Shown one piece after another: positions 42,874 through 54,921 of a stretch of 64,000 bases of DNA. The number at the start of each line of letters is the position of its first letter. Position 1 is the first letter of the stretch. Source of the stretch: Candidatus Jingweiarchaeum tengchongense (GTDB taxonomy: Archaea; Nanobdellota; Nanobdellia; Jingweiarchaeales; Jingweiarchaeaceae); NCBI GenBank assembly GCA_025920705.1, contig JAPDLJ010000001.1, positions 168,449-232,448 of the forward strand, read 5' to 3'. The notes below the pieces were generated by a model, which saw only the letters and a program-made list of their open reading frames with translations, did not search any database and was not told the DNA's origin. The position numbers and the translations under genes were made by a program.

Positions 42874-43522
42874 AATCCTCCTCCTGCCTCAAAGTCACAA
42901 GTCCTTGAAATGCAATTGTAAGTAGTGGTGTAAATGTGTATATGACATCCTCCCTCTTTTTACTTGGTACTAGTTCACTAAATTTAATTTCATCCCTCTT
43001 AAGTTTTTCAAAGAAGAAACAGATGTGTCTGTACAGGTCATCTCTTCTCTTCCTGAAACTTATTTCCACCAAATGCCTCAGATTATTTCTATCTATTTTA
43101 TTCCTCTCTCTCTTCTTCTCACTCAAGTAAATTGCTCTTTTCAGTGCAATGATCAATTCGTCAACTGTTGCGCTTCTCTTCCTTATCGGTGGGATTCTGG
43201 GCACAATCTCCACTTCTTGCTCTTCAAATAAAAAAGACAGGTCAATACCTGAAATAAGTTGCTTCAATTCCTTTGGGACCTCTTCGTTAAAGAGAAACTC
43301 AGATTTCATCCTCAGTAATATCGCTGCTGTGAGGAGAAATTTACCTGAGATCTTAAAATCAATTTTCTTAAGTTCTTTTAACACATCAATGTATTTTGAT
43401 GACAATGTAACAATGTCAATATCCCATGGATTCATGTTCTCCTTTTTCACGATTTCCCTGATCAGTCCTTCCCATGTAAGTTCATTTGAGAGGATGAGTT
43501 GTAAAATTTTATCTTCATACAT
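42845..43522 (-). CDS. scpA: Segregation and condensation protein ScpA (kleisin)
   Basis: Kleisin that bridges SMC heads. The N-terminal NPWDIDIVTLSSKYIDVL and KFLLTAAILLRMKSEFL are the conserved SMC-neck-binding helices; the C-terminal winged helix (FSELVPSKKREDVIYTFTPLLTIAFQGLVTL) matches the family. 225 residues. It starts 2 nt after the cdc48 stop, and the run Cdc48-ScpA-ScpB-PRC is a likely operon. Confidence 0.92.
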   Translation of the reverse strand: MYEDKILQLILSNELTWEGLIREIVKKENMNPWDIDIVTLSSKYIDVLKELKKIDFKISGKFLLTAAILLRMKSEFLFNEEVPKELKQLISGIDLSFLFEEQEVEIVPRIPPIRKRSATVDELIIALKRAIYLSEKKRERNKIDRNNLRHLVEISFRKRRDDLYRHICFFFEKLKRDEIKFSELVPSKKREDVIYTFTPLLTIAFQGLVTLRQEEDFGEIYINRG

Positions 43523-43524
43523 TT

Positions 43525-46331
<2,807 letters not shown>

Positions 46332-46451
46332 GGTTTATAATAAACCAAATTGCTTTATAAACTTTTTTATTTTACTCTCCCCTACAATCTTCGTGGAATT
46401 AAAATCAATAAAAATTAAAATTACATATGTCAATAAAATTAAAGTGAAAGG

Positions 46452-47771
46452 ATGATAGATTTAAGAAAAAGATTCTATTCAAGTGAAATCAAGAGGAAAA
46501 AAACAAAAAATGTGATAGTTGCGGGCTGGGTGCAAGAAATCAGGGATTTTGGTGGGATAAAATTTCTTGTTCTGCGCGACAAAGATGGATTGATTCAGGT
46601 AACGGCACCAAAGAAAAAAGTTTCAAGTGAAATTTTCAAAAAAATTTCCGACATCTCCAAAGAATGTGTTGTGGCGGTGAAGGGTGAGGTCATTAAAGAA
46701 AAACAAGCACCTGGAGGAATCGAGGTCATACCGAGTGAGATTGAAATTCTTTCAAGATCAGAATCACCAATTCCATTGGAATTCTTAAAAATAGAATCAA
46801 ACCTCGATAAAAGATTGGATTGGAGGTTTCTTGATTTAAGAAATCCAAAAAATGCGAGCATATTTAAGATACAAAGTGTAGTTTCAAATGCAACTAGGAG
46901 TTTCTTTTATGAAAATGGATTCGTTGAAATACATACACCAAAAATCATCGCAAGTGCAACTGAGGGGGGAGCTAATGTTTTCCCGATTGTTTATTTTGAG
47001 AAGAAAGCTTTTCTTGCACAAAGCCCACAATTTTACAAACAGATGATGATGGCAACCGGTTTTGATAAGGTCTTTGAGATCGGACCTGTTTTCAGAGCAG
47101 AACCGCACCACACAACGAGACATCTATGTGAGTATACGAGTATTGATTTTGAGATTGCTTTCATACAAGGATATGAAGATGTGATGGAAGTTGTTGAAAA
47201 TTTATTTGTTTATATATTAAAAGAGGTAAAGAAAAAGTGTACTAATGAATTGAAATTGTTCAATAGGAAAATTGAAGTTCCTAAAAAACCATTTCCAAGG
47301 ATCACGATGAAAGAAGCGTATGAATTACTAAAAAGAGAGGGAAAGCGCATTGAATATAGGAGTGATTTGGATCCTGAAGGTGAGCGGATACTTTCTGATG
47401 TTGTGAAAAAAATGTACAAGCATGAATTCGTCTTTTTGACCGAGTTTCCGTGGAAAGTTGCGCAGTTTTACCACATGAGGAAAAAGGACGATCTGGAATG
47501 GACTTATAGGGCTGATTTAATTTGGAACGGTCTTGAAATGACCACATTGGCGCAAAGGGAACATAGATATGAAATTTTAGTCCAGCAGTGCAAGGAGAAG
47601 GGTCTCATTCCAGAACAATTTAATTTCTATTTAAACTTCTTTAAGTACGGAATGCCACCGCACGGTGGTGCTGGAACTGGACTAGAAAGAATTGTATTAA
47701 AAATACTTGGATTGGAAAACATTAGGGAAACAACACTTTTACCCAGAGACCCGCTGAGACTTATGCCTTAA
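46452..47771 (+). CDS. aspS: Aspartyl-tRNA synthetase, archaeal type
   Basis: Class IIb synthetase of 439 residues. N-terminal OB-fold ([22 protein letters not shown]), motif 1 around [18 protein letters not shown], motif 2 [12 protein letters not shown], and motif 3 [21 protein letters not shown]. Whether it is discriminating or also charges tRNA-Asn cannot be decided here; the OB-fold has no obvious diagnostic. It is monocistronic or leads the gene at 47834. Confidence 0.95.
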   Translation: MIDLRKRFYSSEIKRKKTKNVIVAGWVQEIRDFGGIKFLVLRDKDGLIQVTAPKKKVSSEIFKKISDISKECVVAVKGEVIKEKQAPGGIEVIPSEIEILSRSESPIPLEFLKIESNLDKRLDWRFLDLRNPKNASIFKIQSVVSNATRSFFYENGFVEIHTPKIIASATEGGANVFPIVYFEKKAFLAQSPQFYKQMMMATGFDKVFEIGPVFRAEPHHTTRHLCEYTSIDFEIAFIQGYEDVMEVVENLFVYILKEVKKKCTNELKLFNRKIEVPKKPFPRITMKEAYELLKREGKRIEYRSDLDPEGERILSDVVKKMYKHEFVFLTEFPWKVAQFYHMRKKDDLEWTYRADLIWNGLEMTTLAQREHRYEILVQQCKEKGLIPEQFNFYLNFFKYGMPPHGGAGTGLERIVLKILGLENIRETTLLPRDPLRLMP

Positions 47772-47833
47772 GTAAAGTTTATAATCATAAATAATAAAAT
47801 GTATTAATATCAATAAATAATTAGGTGAATTGA

Positions 47834-48526
47834 ATGGGAATATTTGACGCATTCAAAAAGAAACCAAAGGTACCTCCTGCTCCTGGTGTTCCTACACCAA
47901 TGGATTTTTCCAGAATACCTGTGCAGGATGTAATTTCAATGCGGGAGCAAGGTTTGAGTAATGATCAAATAATTACACAATTAAAATCTCAAGGATATTC
48001 TTTTTCTCAAATAAGAGATGCACTTGCGCAAGCTGATTTAAAGATGAGTGTAATTGCACCTGTACCAACTGAGCATTTTCCAGTTAAAGAAGAAGTAGAG
48101 GCTCCAGCATTTCCACAAATCAGTCCACTTCCTACTGAACCAGCCGCACCAATGCCAGAAGCAGCTCCATCCCCTGAAACATTTGGAGAAAGAAGTTTGG
48201 AAGACATTGAAAGAGTACTTGAGGAAATAATTGAAGAAAAATGGAAAGAGGTTGGAGAAAAATTGAATGAATTTGAAACATGGAAAGTCAATTTCGATTC
48301 AAAGTTGGGTGCAATTGAAACAAGAATAAATGACCTTAATACGAGGGTTGGTAACATAGAGCAAAGTATCAGTGCAAGGGTGGAAGAATACGGTAAGGCA
48401 ATCAGTGATGTAAATGTCCAAATGCAAGCACTTGAAAGGGTACTTGGAAAACTCGTTCCTTCTTTGAGTGATAGCATTAAAGAACTCAGGGATGTTGTCG
48501 AAGAGACAAAGAAGAGTATAAAATAG
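47834..48526 (+). CDS. FDxFK-headed coiled-coil protein
   Basis: 230 residues: basic head GIFDAFKKKPKVPP, a UBA/SAP-like helical unit (VISMREQGLSNDQIITQLKSQGYSFSQIRDAL), a Pro/Ala/Glu linker, and a long coiled coil (residues about 110-230: IEKWKEVGEKLNEFETW ... DVNVQMQALERVLGK). The head and proline linker recall the protein at 28942. It is convergent with a cluster of membrane proteins and could be its cytoplasmic partner. I do not recognise a named family. Confidence 0.65.
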   Translation: MGIFDAFKKKPKVPPAPGVPTPMDFSRIPVQDVISMREQGLSNDQIITQLKSQGYSFSQIRDALAQADLKMSVIAPVPTEHFPVKEEVEAPAFPQISPLPTEPAAPMPEAAPSPETFGERSLEDIERVLEEIIEEKWKEVGEKLNEFETWKVNFDSKLGAIETRINDLNTRVGNIEQSISARVEEYGKAISDVNVQMQALERVLGKLVPSLSDSIKELRDVVEETKKSIK

Positions 48527-48530
48527 ATTT

Positions 48531-49085
48531 TTATTTGGGTTTATATACAATTGCAAATGCAGCTACTGCTAGTAATAATAAGAACACGACCATTCCAAAT
48601 ACTTTTGGATTTTTAAGTACCAATATCCCTCCTCCCTCTGTTGTGATGTTCGTATAACTCACATTTTCAGTGTAGTTTGTCGGTGGGTTCAATTGTGTGT
48701 AAAATACATTACCTGCGACATACATTACAAATATGATTGAAATGACGATGAGTAACATGTAGACTGCTGGATTTTTCATTGCATTTGCCACGTCCTCGGT
48801 TTTTGCCCCCATAAATAAGAAGAATAGTAACATAAAAAAGAGGATAATCAATAAAACAGCAAAGAAAGGTAGTAAGTTGTACAGAAAATCAGTTACTGGT
48901 GGGAACATCGCAGTAAAAAAGAAAATAAGAATACCAATAAAAAGATTTACTTCTGTTTTATCTGAAAAAAGCTTTGTTTTCTCTAGTATTGCGAATACGA
49001 TTACGCCTATCGTTAATGGTACTAAAAAGTACTGTAATCCAATCTCCTGGAAGATACCTACTGCATCTAGGAATGTCCTTGCCAT
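48531..49085 (-). CDS. Polytopic membrane protein of a DPANN-type cluster (1 of 3)
   Basis: 184 residues, about five membrane segments. N-terminal AVGIFQEIGLQYFLVPLTIGVIVFAILEKTKLF parallels the opening of the gene at 49684-50205, so the two are paralogues. The last segment is followed by KPK. It has an extracytoplasmic loop with N-glycosylation sequons (NYT, NVS, NIT). Last gene of a four-gene leftward run. No function known to me. Confidence 0.65.
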   Translation of the reverse strand: MARTFLDAVGIFQEIGLQYFLVPLTIGVIVFAILEKTKLFSDKTEVNLFIGILIFFFTAMFPPVTDFLYNLLPFFAVLLIILFFMLLFFLFMGAKTEDVANAMKNPAVYMLLIVISIIFVMYVAGNVFYTQLNPPTNYTENVSYTNITTEGGGILVLKNPKVFGMVVFLLLLAVAAFAIVYKPK

Positions 49086-49098
49086 TTCGCGTCATTGT

Positions 49099-49671
49099 CT
49101 ACTTCAATCCAAGTAGCTTCAAAAACTTGTCTCCGTAACTTTCTGATGGTTTACCGAAACTCATTAGTACGTAAACCACGAAGATGAAGATAGCCACTGC
49201 AATTATTATTCCCCAGTCTTGTGATGTGAGTTGCACTGGAATTGAGATGCCTGTTCCTAGCTCCTGAACTGCTGCTGTCCATGTTGACCAGAACACGAAT
49301 ATCAGTGCGATTAATAGCACTAAGACAGATGTTTTTTTGTATCCCTCTGGTGAAATCATTCCAACAACGAGCAAAAACGCCAGCATTGCTAGTATTGCTA
49401 TTCCCATGTTCGGGAAGAGTTTTGTAATTACCGTGACTGCCAATGTTGAGCTTGCAACGAAGTATGCTAGAATAAGCGCAATTATGAGTCTTGCTCCTCT
49501 TGCTTTTTCTGGTTCACTTGCTTTTGCAAATAGGTGTATCTGCTCTAATAGCAAAAACAGCACTGCAAAAGATATGATGAACACGGTGTAAAAAGCTACT
49601 GGGTTTATCCCACCGGGTACGATCAAACTCGCTGCATCCCATGCACTTCCTAAACCTTCAGCTATTGCCAT
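49099..49671 (-). CDS. Polytopic membrane protein of a DPANN-type cluster (2 of 3)
   Basis: 190 residues with five or six membrane segments. The N-terminus (VAFYTVFIISFAVLFLLLEQIHLF) shares the layout and the Leu-Glu-x-Ile core of the flanking paralogues. GGGGG six nt before ATG 49671 is a strong ribosome site. Sits between the two paralogues with 12-13 nt gaps, so it is cotranscribed and probably part of the same complex. Confidence 0.65.
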   Translation of the reverse strand: MAIAEGLGSAWDAASLIVPGGINPVAFYTVFIISFAVLFLLLEQIHLFAKASEPEKARGARLIIALILAYFVASSTLAVTVITKLFPNMGIAILAMLAFLLVVGMISPEGYKKTSVLVLLIALIFVFWSTWTAAVQELGTGISIPVQLTSQDWGIIIAVAIFIFVVYVLMSFGKPSESYGDKFLKLLGLK

Positions 49672-49683
49672 TTTTTTCCCCCT

Positions 49684-50205
49684 TTATTCTTTTGTTTTTT
49701 TACTTTCAGATGATTTAACAATTAAATAAATCGCACCAAAAAATATGACGAAAAACACTAAGAGTGAAAAATCTTCCTTACTCAATATCACCCACTGCGC
49801 GGGTGCTGCTGAGCCAGTTATGTAATAGAGGAGTATGTATACTAATATTGCACCTATGATTACGATCCCAACTTTATACAAGTTCTTATAATTCTCAGCC
49901 ATTTTACTTACGTCTCCACCAAATAATAGCGCACTCAGCATCAAGAAGCAAACTAATGCAATTGCAATAATCCCAACCCATGGGACAAAGTTGTTTATTA
50001 TGCCTATTGCCCTGGATGTTCCAACAACAATCATTGCAATTGCAAAGGCTACGATTCCATTCACATTCTTCTTTTCTTCACCAAAAACCTGTGTTTTTTC
50101 AAGTGCACCAAAGACAATTGCGAAAATTAGCAAGAAAGGTAGGAATACGTCAAATATCCCCATATTCCGAAGCGTGTCTATTACATCTACGAAAACGCTT
50201 GCCAT
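49684..50205 (-). CDS. Polytopic membrane protein of a DPANN-type cluster (3 of 3)
   Basis: 173 residues, about five membrane segments. Signature IFDVFLPFLLIFAIVFGALEKTQVFGEEKKNVN is one I associate with small membrane proteins widespread in DPANN genomes. A hydrophobic core and a Ser/Lys tail follow. Lies 80 nt downstream of the coiled-coil membrane protein gene, the gap including a possible promoter (AATAAAGGTTACG, TATAATCATATAGG). Confidence 0.65.
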   Translation of the reverse strand: MASVFVDVIDTLRNMGIFDVFLPFLLIFAIVFGALEKTQVFGEEKKNVNGIVAFAIAMIVVGTSRAIGIINNFVPWVGIIAIALVCFLMLSALLFGGDVSKMAENYKNLYKVGIVIIGAILVYILLYYITGSAAPAQWVILSKEDFSLLVFFVIFFGAIYLIVKSSESKKTKE

Positions 50206-50287
50206 GGTATTTACTATATAATTACAAATTTAGCATTAATAAAGGTTACGAAAAGAAGCATATAAAAACTATAATCATATAGGAAAA

Positions 50288-51565
50288 CTATTTTTTAGTT
50301 GGTCCACCCTCCATCTCAACCTCATGTCTTAATGTTTGTACTTGGGTTTGTAGTTGTGAAACTGTATCGTGGAATACTTTAATTTCTTGTATTATCCTTT
50401 GAGTCTTGTCATAACTCTCCTTAATCTTAGCCATCTCACTTTCTAATATTTTCTTTATGTTCAGTGCATCCGTCAATGCCTTTGGATAATCCTCCATGAT
50501 TGCTGTTGCCTGTGCATCTCCCCTACTATGTAGTGCTCTCTGCAGGTGCGATCGCATTGAAGATATCAGTTGCTCAATTCGCTTTGAGTTCTCTCTTATT
50601 AAATTTTCACCTTCCTTCAGTTCCGAAACATGCGCTTCGACATTATCTCTACGGTAAGTCTCAATTTTGCTTTTGAGTTTCATTATCTCTGATTGAAGCT
50701 TACTGGCTTTTCTGCCAGCTTTTCCCCATGTTTGAAGTAATGAGTAAAGCATTCCATTCAATTTTTCTACGTAAGCGGTAAAATTACTAATAAGGGAAGA
50801 AATTCTACCCACTCTTTTTTCCTCATCACGAACGAGATGGAGAAGATTCTCTATTCGATTGTCTATTTTTTTGGGATCATCCTTCTTTTGTAAGAGTGAA
50901 ATTATCTCATTAACCACTCTCAACGCATCCATATCAATTTTGTATTCCCCACCTATCTCTTTCAATATTATTGGGGGTATGTGCTCTACTTTTTCTTCTG
51001 CTTTTTTTATTTTTCCAGCTTCGTAAGCAGGAGCGGCTGCCTTTACATGAGGATAGAGAAAACCAAGAAATCCCCAAAGAAATAGCAAAACACCAAATGC
51101 AATGATAATGTTAAAAATCATGCGCACATAAGGAATAGAGGGTGGTATATATTGCATTACTACATTTGCCGCATATGCAACGACGATTGCGAGTCCAAGA
51201 CCGAAAACCATTTTCCCCCAATTTCCATGATGTGTTCCAACAGTTCTGAAAAGATTTATTATGATATAAATCGCTGCGATCGCTACGATTATTCCGATGT
51301 AAGGACCGATAAATGTTATAACCATGGAACTCATTGATGGATTTGCAATTAAATAAATAAAGATTATTACACCCAATAAAATCCCAACATTACCATATCT
51401 TTGATCTACTCTACTCAATGCGATTTGACAGATCATTGAAATAAGCGCACAAAAAGCACCTAGGAAGATGTAATCTCCATAATTTGAAAGTATGTTTGCC
51501 AATTGTGCAAATGATATAGAAAAGATTACTAAGAACAGAAATGCAAAAATTAGGATTTTTTTCAT
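50288..51565 (-). CDS. Membrane protein with long cytoplasmic coiled coil
   Basis: 425 residues: signal-anchor-like N-terminus (ILIFAFLFLVIFSISFA), six or seven membrane segments up to about residue 185, then a 230-residue helical part with heptads (RDEEKRVGRISSLISNF, SKLQSEIMKLKSKIETYRR, ESEMAKIKESYDKTQRI). Likely a membrane platform for the three small membrane proteins downstream. No named family recognised; it could be a secretion, adhesion or division component. Confidence 0.65.
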   Translation of the reverse strand: MKKILIFAFLFLVIFSISFAQLANILSNYGDYIFLGAFCALISMICQIALSRVDQRYGNVGILLGVIIFIYLIANPSMSSMVITFIGPYIGIIVAIAAIYIIINLFRTVGTHHGNWGKMVFGLGLAIVVAYAANVVMQYIPPSIPYVRMIFNIIIAFGVLLFLWGFLGFLYPHVKAAAPAYEAGKIKKAEEKVEHIPPIILKEIGGEYKIDMDALRVVNEIISLLQKKDDPKKIDNRIENLLHLVRDEEKRVGRISSLISNFTAYVEKLNGMLYSLLQTWGKAGRKASKLQSEIMKLKSKIETYRRDNVEAHVSELKEGENLIRENSKRIEQLISSMRSHLQRALHSRGDAQATAIMEDYPKALTDALNIKKILESEMAKIKESYDKTQRIIQEIKVFHDTVSQLQTQVQTLRHEVEMEGGPTKK

Positions 51566-51730
51566 TTTTGCTCTATTTATTACAAATCAATCCTTTTTTA
51601 ATAATTTTATGTTGGCCTAGCAAAGAAATTTAAGTGAATAAAATCTAAGGAAAAATAACATAGAAATGTACAATTATATGCGCTCACAATTTGTAAGAAG
51701 GTATTGCACTATCTAAATTTAAAAAATCTT

Positions 51731-51813
51731 GCAGGGGTACTCAAGTGGACGAAGAGGCAGGCCTCAGGAGCCTGTGGCTTAGTGCCTTCCTGGGTTCGAA
51801 TCCCAGCCCCTGC
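51731..51813 (+). tRNA. tRNA-Leu(CAG)
   Basis: Acceptor GCAGGGG/CCCCTGC, D arm CTC/GAG, anticodon stem CAGGC/GCCTG with loop CTCAGGA (anticodon CAG), variable arm GGCTTAGTGCC, T arm CTGGG/CCCAG with TTCGAAT. Discriminator A. No intron. The variable arm is the same as in tRNA-Leu(CAA). Confidence 0.95.
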
Positions 51814-52091
51814 ACTAGATTCTATTCCTGTGCACCACTTTATGGGACCCATCATAAACTCTAAACAATATACAAGGAAGGTGGTGCATTAAGATGAAAG
51901 TTGATATTCACAAACACGATAAAAGAGATGTTAAAAATAATTGCTGAAAAGTATCCTAGCATTAAGAAAGATTTTAAAGAATTGGCCAAAGCGGGATGAT
52001 TAGAAAGTGGTTTATAACAATTAATAAAATAAACAAAGAACTAAAATTAAAGAAAGCGATAAATTATTTTAATCTCTTATTATTAATATTG
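51814..52091 (+). other. Gap before arsR: inverted repeat and a broken short reading frame
   Basis: An inverted repeat TGCACCAC (51831-51838) / GTGGTGCA (51881-51888) would hide a GGTGGTG ribosome site. It is followed by ATG 51894 and a frame that stops at 51947 after 17 residues. A second frame, 51928-51999 (MLKIIAEKYPSIKKDFKELA), continues in another phase, as if a single indel split one small gene. AT-rich DNA follows. Either a gene remnant or two tiny frames; I see nothing else. Confidence 0.35.
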
Positions 52092-52139
52092 AATATTTAT
52101 ATATTCGAATATAATAATATTTATATATTAGAATATAAT
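52092..52139 (+). promoter_or_regulatory. Tandem ArsR operator/promoter (two 24-bp repeats)
   Basis: Two adjacent 24-bp copies, 52092-52115 and 52116-52139, differ at one base. Each has a TTTATATA TATA box and a palindrome: ATATTCGAATAT (52101-52112), perfect, and ATATTAGAATAT (52125-52136). The palindromes match the AT-rich dyads bound by ArsR/SmtB repressors. The second TATA box is about 28 nt before the ATG at 52152, so the transcript is probably leaderless. Confidence 0.7.
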
Positions 52140-52151
52140 AATATATTTAAA

Positions 52152-52409
52152 ATGTCGTCAAAAATTTTTAAAGCACTTTCAGATCCAACAAGATTAAAGA
52201 TGGTAGAACTTCTAGAGAAAGGGGAAATTTGTGCATGCGAGTTCGTCCCTCTTACCAAAAAGGCTCAACCAACTATTTCACAACATTTGCGAATTCTTGA
52301 AAATGCAGGTATAATAAAGTCAAGAAAAGAGGGAAGGATGGTCATCTACAGTCTTGTAAATCCAAAAATTATTGATATGATAAGAATTGTAAAGAAGATG
52401 AGCAAATGA
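52152..52409 (+). CDS. arsR: ArsR-family metalloregulator
   Basis: 85-residue winged-helix repressor: KIFKALSDPTRLKMVELLEKG, a metal-site EICACEF (C27, C29, as in As(III)-binding ArsR), recognition helix QPTISQHLRILENAGIIKSRKEG, and a wing VIYSLVNPK. A longer frame to 51996 runs through the promoter; the ATG at 52152 is right because it follows the TATA box and begins the ArsR fold. ATGA overlap with the permease gene (52406-52409). Confidence 0.92.
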   Translation: MSSKIFKALSDPTRLKMVELLEKGEICACEFVPLTKKAQPTISQHLRILENAGIIKSRKEGRMVIYSLVNPKIIDMIRIVKKMSK

Positions 52410-53509
52410 TTCAAGATATCGCCCTAAAAGCAATTAATAGTGGAATCTATGCACTCTTTGATTATTTAGGAGCACATGTCCTAACTTGCTTGATTCCAGC
52501 TTTCTTTATCGCTGGTGCTATGTCAGCTATCTTGCCAAAAGAAAAGATCCTCAAATATCTTGGTAAGAATTCTCCAAAACATATAGCATATCCTTTGTCA
52601 GTAGTTGCTGGATTGCTATTAGCTGTTTGCTCATGCACGATCTTGCCTTTATTTGCAGGAATAAAAAAGAAAGGAGCTGGTATAGGTCCTGCAATAGCTT
52701 TCTTATATACTGCTCCTGCTACAAATCTCCTTGCTATAATTTATACTGGAGCATTGATTGGATGGGATCTTGCAGTTTCTAGGATATTGCTGTCTGTAAC
52801 GTTTGCAGTAATAATTGGAATGTGTATATCTAAATTTTTCAAAGAGGAGAAAGAAGAAAATAAAGAGCTTGTAAGTGAACTAGTTGAGAAGCAAAGGAAA
52901 TTGGATGGTATAGATGGGTTACCATTCCACAAAAGAATTGTCAAAAGGTTGGAGTATCATAGATTGTTGATCTTCTTTGCTATCTTATTTTCAATCTTAA
53001 TCGTTGGTGCTTGGAAGATATTCGAAAGCATAAGGATAATTGGTTTAGTCATCCTAATATCGCTTCTTTCAATCGTTCTCAAATTGTGGTTTAAAAAAGA
53101 CGAAATTAAAAATTGGTTGACAGATACTTACAGGTTTTTCAAAACCATTTTCCCGTTGCTTTTGGTTGGTGTATTCGCAGCAGGTATGCTTACAGCAATC
53201 TTACCAGAAAAGTTCCTTGCTAAATATGTTGGAAGTAACACTATAATAGCAAACCTTTCTGCTGTTCTATTTGGAGTTTTCATGTATTTTCCGACTCTCG
53301 TTGAAGTACCAATGGCTAAAACATTTTTGAGTTTAGGTATGGCTAGAGGTCCTCTGCTTGCATACCTGTTAGCAGACCCTGTCATTTCATTACCAAGCAT
53401 ACTTGTTGTAAGGAAAATAATGGGAACAAAAAGGACTTTAGCTTATGTTATTCTTATCACAATATTCTGTACTATATCAGGTTTGATTTATGGAGTATTT
53501 GTAAGGTGA
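52406..53509 (+). CDS. ArsP/YraQ-type permease
   Basis: 367-residue permease of the ArsP/DUF318 family with about eight membrane segments. The first half has the family cysteine motif LLAVCSCTILPLFAGI (C75, C77) and GAGIGPAIAFLYTAPATNLLA; the second half has PLLLVGVFAAGMLTAILPEKF and YFPTLVEVPMAK repeated symmetry. ArsP exports trivalent organoarsenicals; others may transport different thiol-binding compounds. Control by the ArsR gene upstream fits metalloid export. Substrate not proven. Confidence 0.85.
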   Translation: MIQDIALKAINSGIYALFDYLGAHVLTCLIPAFFIAGAMSAILPKEKILKYLGKNSPKHIAYPLSVVAGLLLAVCSCTILPLFAGIKKKGAGIGPAIAFLYTAPATNLLAIIYTGALIGWDLAVSRILLSVTFAVIIGMCISKFFKEEKEENKELVSELVEKQRKLDGIDGLPFHKRIVKRLEYHRLLIFFAILFSILIVGAWKIFESIRIIGLVILISLLSIVLKLWFKKDEIKNWLTDTYRFFKTIFPLLLVGVFAAGMLTAILPEKFLAKYVGSNTIIANLSAVLFGVFMYFPTLVEVPMAKTFLSLGMARGPLLAYLLADPVISLPSILVVRKIMGTKRTLAYVILITIFCTISGLIYGVFVR

Positions 53510-53513
53510 TCTA

Positions 53514-53753
53514 ATGAGAATAGAAGTCTTAGGTCCAGGTTGTCCTAGATGTTTGGCAACAATACAAACCGTTAAACTGGCTATAAAGAATCTCAAAGTA
53601 AATGTAGAATTAAAGCATATTCATGATTTTGAAAAGTTTATCGAGTATGGTGTAATGACGACACCAGCTGTTGTAATAAATGGAAAATTAAAAATACAAG
53701 GAAAAATTCCAACTATAGAAGAAGCTGAAAGGATGATAAAAGAGGAGTTATAA
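53514..53753 (+). CDS. Mini-thioredoxin (redox-active disulfide protein)
   Basis: 79-residue thioredoxin-fold protein: EVLGPGCPRCLATIQTV with CPRC (C10, C13), a cis-proline in MTTPAVVINGK, and the final helix. The family is often encoded next to ArsP/YraQ permeases and ArsR regulators. Starts 4 nt after the permease stop, so ArsR-permease-thioredoxin is one operon. May reduce the metalloid or permease cysteines. Confidence 0.9.
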   Translation: MRIEVLGPGCPRCLATIQTVKLAIKNLKVNVELKHIHDFEKFIEYGVMTTPAVVINGKLKIQGKIPTIEEAERMIKEEL

Positions 53754-53937
53754 TACATAAAATAAAGAGGGTGTCTTACATTGTAATGTTTTAATAAATA
53801 ATCCGTCAAAATTTTTATTATTTTGAGCGCATTAATGGTAAAATAAATAATGGAATCGTATGCTCAATTCTATACTTAGTTCTTGCATAATCTAATTTTA
53901 TTGATATCTGGCACATGCCTTGGTTATTAATCTATAA

Positions 53938-54444
53938 TTAATAAGTAGGACGCATCTCTTCCAATATTTTCTCAATTTCTTCTTTTTTTTGCTTATTTAC
54001 ATTTACAACTACCACACCTTTATCTGGCTGACCGTACAATACTTTAGAATTCTCTGGAGCAACTGAGATGGCTGGTAAAACAAGTAAATCTTCCTCACCA
54101 TCAACGATTATCTTTGAGTCTCCAAGTTCAATCGCCTTTTTTATCAATTCAAAGGCGGATGGATTTATTGTCCCAGGTTCATTTTTTAAATGGAATGTAT
54201 GTTTCGTCTCTATCTGCAATGGTTCAATTTTCATTCTCTTTATTTTATTATCTAAGATATAAACACCAACTTTTATCTTATTTTCATACAAACTTTTTGA
54301 TACATGATCACCGACTGAAATCAGATTTTTGGCGCCTACGACTTCTTTTTTTATTTTTTCTATTATTTCGCTCTCTCCTCCTTCTAGAAGCACGTCCAAT
54401 GGTTCCTTCAGTTTCTCCCTCAATTCCTCCTTCAATTTATACAT
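53938..54444 (-). CDS. GTP-dependent dephospho-CoA kinase (DUF359)
   Basis: Last step of CoA synthesis in archaea, using GTP. 168 residues with the DUF359 pattern: VGDHVSKSL, VYILDNKIKRMKIEPL, HLKNEPGTINPSAF, GEEDLLVLPAISVAPENSKVLYGQPDKGVVVV. Length matches the characterised archaeal enzyme family. Monocistronic, divergent from the gene at 54496. The upstream 184-nt gap (53754-53937) holds nothing I can recognise. Confidence 0.9.
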   Translation of the reverse strand: MYKLKEELREKLKEPLDVLLEGGESEIIEKIKKEVVGAKNLISVGDHVSKSLYENKIKVGVYILDNKIKRMKIEPLQIETKHTFHLKNEPGTINPSAFELIKKAIELGDSKIIVDGEEDLLVLPAISVAPENSKVLYGQPDKGVVVVNVNKQKKEEIEKILEEMRPTY

Positions 54445-54495
54445 AATTTATCCCTACCAAAAAGAATATTTAAACTATTTCCTTTAATTAAATGC

Positions 54496-54921
54496 ATGAA
54501 GAGGAAAGATGAAAGATGGAAAAAAATTTTGATGGTGGCATTAATCGTGCTTATGCTCTCGTCTGGCCTTATGATATTTACGCCAAGAGGAAGTAGTAAT
54601 ATCAAAGTAAAAATAAATATATACTTTGATCCGATGAGGACATTTACAGATGAAATCTACGTGGGTAATGGTTCCACCGTGCTAAATGCATTGAATCTTT
54701 ATCTTAATCACTTACTTGAGAACCAATTTATCACGGGAAAAACATTGAGTTTAACAAGCGAAGGTAAATTGGATTGTATAATAAATTATTGTAAGACGAG
54801 TGATAAAGCTTGGAATCTTTATTTAAATGATAATCTAGTTGATGAAAAATTGGAAAATGTTTTTCTGAAAGAAGGCGATTATATAAGTTTTAAATATGAG
54901 TTTATTAATAGAAGTAGTTAG
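54496..54921 (+). CDS. Secreted DUF4430-like beta-grasp protein
   Basis: 141 residues: N-terminal membrane segment (ILMVALIVLMLSSGLMIF), then a small domain with VGNGSTVLNALNLYL and the DUF4430-type ending AWNLYLNDNLVDEKLENVFLKEGDYISFKYE, like the C-terminal domain of transcobalamin-type and other extracytoplasmic binding modules. Ligand unknown. Its stop TAG begins the C box of the candidate sRNA that follows. Confidence 0.65.
   Translation: MKRKDERWKKILMVALIVLMLSSGLMIFTPRGSSNIKVKINIYFDPMRTFTDEIYVGNGSTVLNALNLYLNHLLENQFITGKTLSLTSEGKLDCIINYCKTSDKAWNLYLNDNLVDEKLENVFLKEGDYISFKYEFINRSS

Noticed and set aside
51996..52151. N-terminal 52-residue extension of ArsR
   Set aside because: It reads through a repeat promoter with TATA boxes and is not ArsR-like; the ATG at 52152 fits both fold and promoter.
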